Assembly (NCBI GenBank): GCA_022539475.1 | Contig: VCMS01000397.1 | Location: 1-41,350 of the forward strand | DNA from: Gracilaria domingensis | Lineage: Eukaryota; Rhodophyta; Florideophyceae; Gracilariales; Gracilariaceae | Direction of reading: 5' to 3' | DNA: 41,350 bases | Shown: one piece after another, positions 39,812 through 41,350 of the stretch | Layout of the letters: every line of letters begins with the position of its first letter | Numbering within the stretch: the first letter of the stretch is position 1 | Notes under the pieces: model-generated | Seen by the model: only the letters and a program-made list of their open reading frames with translations | Told to the model about the DNA's origin: nothing | Database searches by the model: none | Made by a program: the position numbers and the translations under genes

Positions 39812-41350
39812 ATGTCCTCTCGAGGCCAGACTGGCCCTTCTAAGGCCGCGTCTGTACCCGGAACATCTGGCTTGCCGCCCACTCTGCCTCCGTTGCCGAA
39901 GGATATCCTGGATGTCCCAGGCAATGGTGAACCGAAACCGGCTTCCAGGGGTGCCCGCTCTGAGAGCGGACCCCCACCCACTCGTGGGCTAGCTCAATCC
40001 GCACCTGCGGCACAATCCGCTGCAGCGGCTGAAGCTATGTCGTCCAAGTCCGACGAGTACACCCTCCGTGAATTAGAGGCTCAAGTGCGAATCCCGCAGA
40101 CCTCGCAGGTGGGCCTGATTCAGGATATCACGAAGATCCGACAACGGCTTGAAGAGGCCGGTGTCCGGGATTTTTCGGACGACGTCCGTGTTCTACGGCT
40201 TGATGTCAACCAGGTTATGGAACACCGACAAGTGTCGGCTGCCCTGCACGAGCAGGGTTCTGAACGCTTGGAGCGCTTGGCGGCCCGTATGGAAACGGTC
40301 GAGCAAACCATTATTGCTGATGCAGTTGCGCCCGGAGTTCCGGCTTCTGAGCATTCTCAGCATTCGCACCACTCCCGGGATCGCCCGGCACGAAAGAAGA
40401 AGGTCAAAGTTGAGTCTGACTCATCTTCTTCATTCTCTTCTGAAGAGGAAGCCCACCAAGAGGGTTCTTCATCCGATTCGTCGGCAAGCGAGAACGACCG
40501 CTCTCGTCATCGCGCTTCCCATTCTCGGGCTACTGAAGGCACACATGGCGTTGCGCGAGGCCGTACGAAAGGACGGAAACCCCTTGGATTGAAGGAGCTG
40601 AAGCCGACAAATTTGTCGTATTGGAAGTTGCTATCGTACCGATTTTATCGGCTGGAGGACACTACGCCACAGAGGAAACCTCGTGGAACTGGCAAAGTGC
40701 GGAACCATATCCGACAAATGGATCTGACGCTCAAGCCCCACAAGTTCTCTGGGGAAGATCCAATTCTGGTTCTGGACTTTCTAGCCCGCTTTGTCGCGGA
40801 AGCCGATGTACTTCGGATGAATGAGACAGGCCTACATTGCGCTGCCGTATTTCTGACGGGGGTCGCCGAAGACCAATTCAATTCGGTTCGTGGGTCGTCT
40901 CGAGCCTCCGAAGGAGGAGTTACGTGCTGCCCGGAAGCGGTACAATATCTCCTGCGCTCCTATGCGACAAGCAATGCGATACAAGGTGCTATACTTGCGC
41001 TGCGAGACACGAAGCAGAAAACCGACGAGTCGGAAACTGTTTACTCCACGCGCCTGAATAAGCCTTTCACCGCTGTGGTAACGTGTACTCTGCGGCCGAG
41101 CGATGCACCATGTTGTTGATGGCTTAGACCGATCGATTCGGACTCTTGTTGCCCGGCGTCGGGAAAATAAACGCCGGATTACCTATCCGGAACTCGTGCA
41201 ATTTGCCCCAGCTGAGGGAGATGCATTCCGAGCACGTGTTGGCACAAAGACGCGCACACGCCGACTCCTTCACTTGGAAGGCAGAGACTCCTCTTTGCCT
41301 CATTCACGAGGACTCAGCCCAGAATGCGTAGGAATAATGTGCACCTGTTA
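39812..41350 (+). pseudogene. gypsy 2 gag (frameshifted, 3' end outside window)
   Basis: Starts MSSRGQTGPS like gypsy 1 Gag. The coiled coil, Ser-rich linker (KKKVKVESDSSSS) and Gag core (HKFSGEDPILVLDFLARF) are all present. Relative to gypsy 1 it has a 2-base then a 1-base deletion near 40830-40855 (together in frame), a 1-base deletion near 41070 that ends the frame at 41119, and another near 41113. At 41098-41100 it has GAG where gypsy 1 has the premature TAG, so Glu is the likely ancestral residue. The zinc knuckle and pol would lie beyond the window. Confidence 0.85.

Larger units (their letters stand above)
38906..41350 (+). mobile_element. Second gypsy element of the same lineage, gypsy 2 (truncated by window)
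   Basis: 5' LTR, primer-binding site and gag are present before the window ends. Its gag aligns with gypsy 1 over its whole visible length, but its LTR is shorter and clearly diverged. The gag has several small deletions. Same orientation as gypsy 1 and 485 bp downstream of it. An older, decayed relative. Confidence 0.85.

Noticed and set aside
1..41350. CRISPR arrays, tRNA or rRNA genes
   Set aside because: None seen: no regularly spaced direct repeats, no cloverleaf beyond the tRNA-complementary primer sites, no rRNA-like core sequences.

Overview
This is nuclear DNA of a eukaryote. It contains Ty1/copia and Ty3/gypsy LTR retrotransposons, decayed LINE pieces, and a few long intron-free open frames separated by kilobases of non-coding DNA. 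No bacterial operon structure, rRNA or tRNA gene was seen. Intron-poor host-like genes in a sea of LTR elements would fit a red alga (for example a florideophyte) or another microbial eukaryote. That placement is inference only; the sequence does not settle it.

Layout. (1) 1-10990 is a nest of one copia family, mostly on the minus strand. It holds a copia copy with 5' LTR, primer-binding site, leader, gag-protease and frameshifted pol (1-5237), a gag fragment in the opposite orientation (5238-6002), a 3' LTR with polypurine tract and pol (6003-9011), an LTR in inverted orientation (9012-9794), and the leader and LTR of an older relative (9795-10990). (2) 10991-25390 is the only stretch not dominated by LTR elements. 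It has an orphan gene (13243-14445), an acidic orphan gene (15590-16183), a degenerate 2OG-Fe(II)-dioxygenase-like gene split by one TAA (18457-20949), a minus-strand tyrosine recombinase split by two TAGs (21803-23539), and a Tudor-like/acidic-repeat gene (24614-25387). Two LINE relics lie among them. Clusters of a GGTACC-based 9-bp palindromic repeat sit just upstream of the orphan gene, the dioxygenase-like gene and the recombinase. (3) About 25660-26633 is AT-rich DNA into which a complete chromodomain-type gypsy element (26639-38420) has inserted, with a CCGTG target duplication and 857-bp LTRs that differ at four positions. (4) 38906-41350 is the start of a second, older gypsy element of the same lineage.

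How the parts work together. The gypsy element encodes Gag, an apparent -1 frameshift site, protease-RT-RNaseH-integrase and a chromodomain. Between pol and the 3' LTR it also carries a ~600-codon open frame on the opposite strand, bracketed by two copies of the polypurine tract. The copia family uses a primer-binding site complementary to the anticodon arm of initiator tRNA-Met, as Drosophila copia and Ty5 do. Many reading frames are broken by single in-frame stop codons without a shift of frame, so most of these genes are probably inactive copies.

Most noteworthy: the antisense gene between duplicated polypurine tracts, the recombinase and its neighbours sharing an upstream palindromic repeat (a possible cargo-carrying recombinase element, unproven), and the inverted LTR-internal junctions in the copia nest that look like integrase-made self-insertion products.
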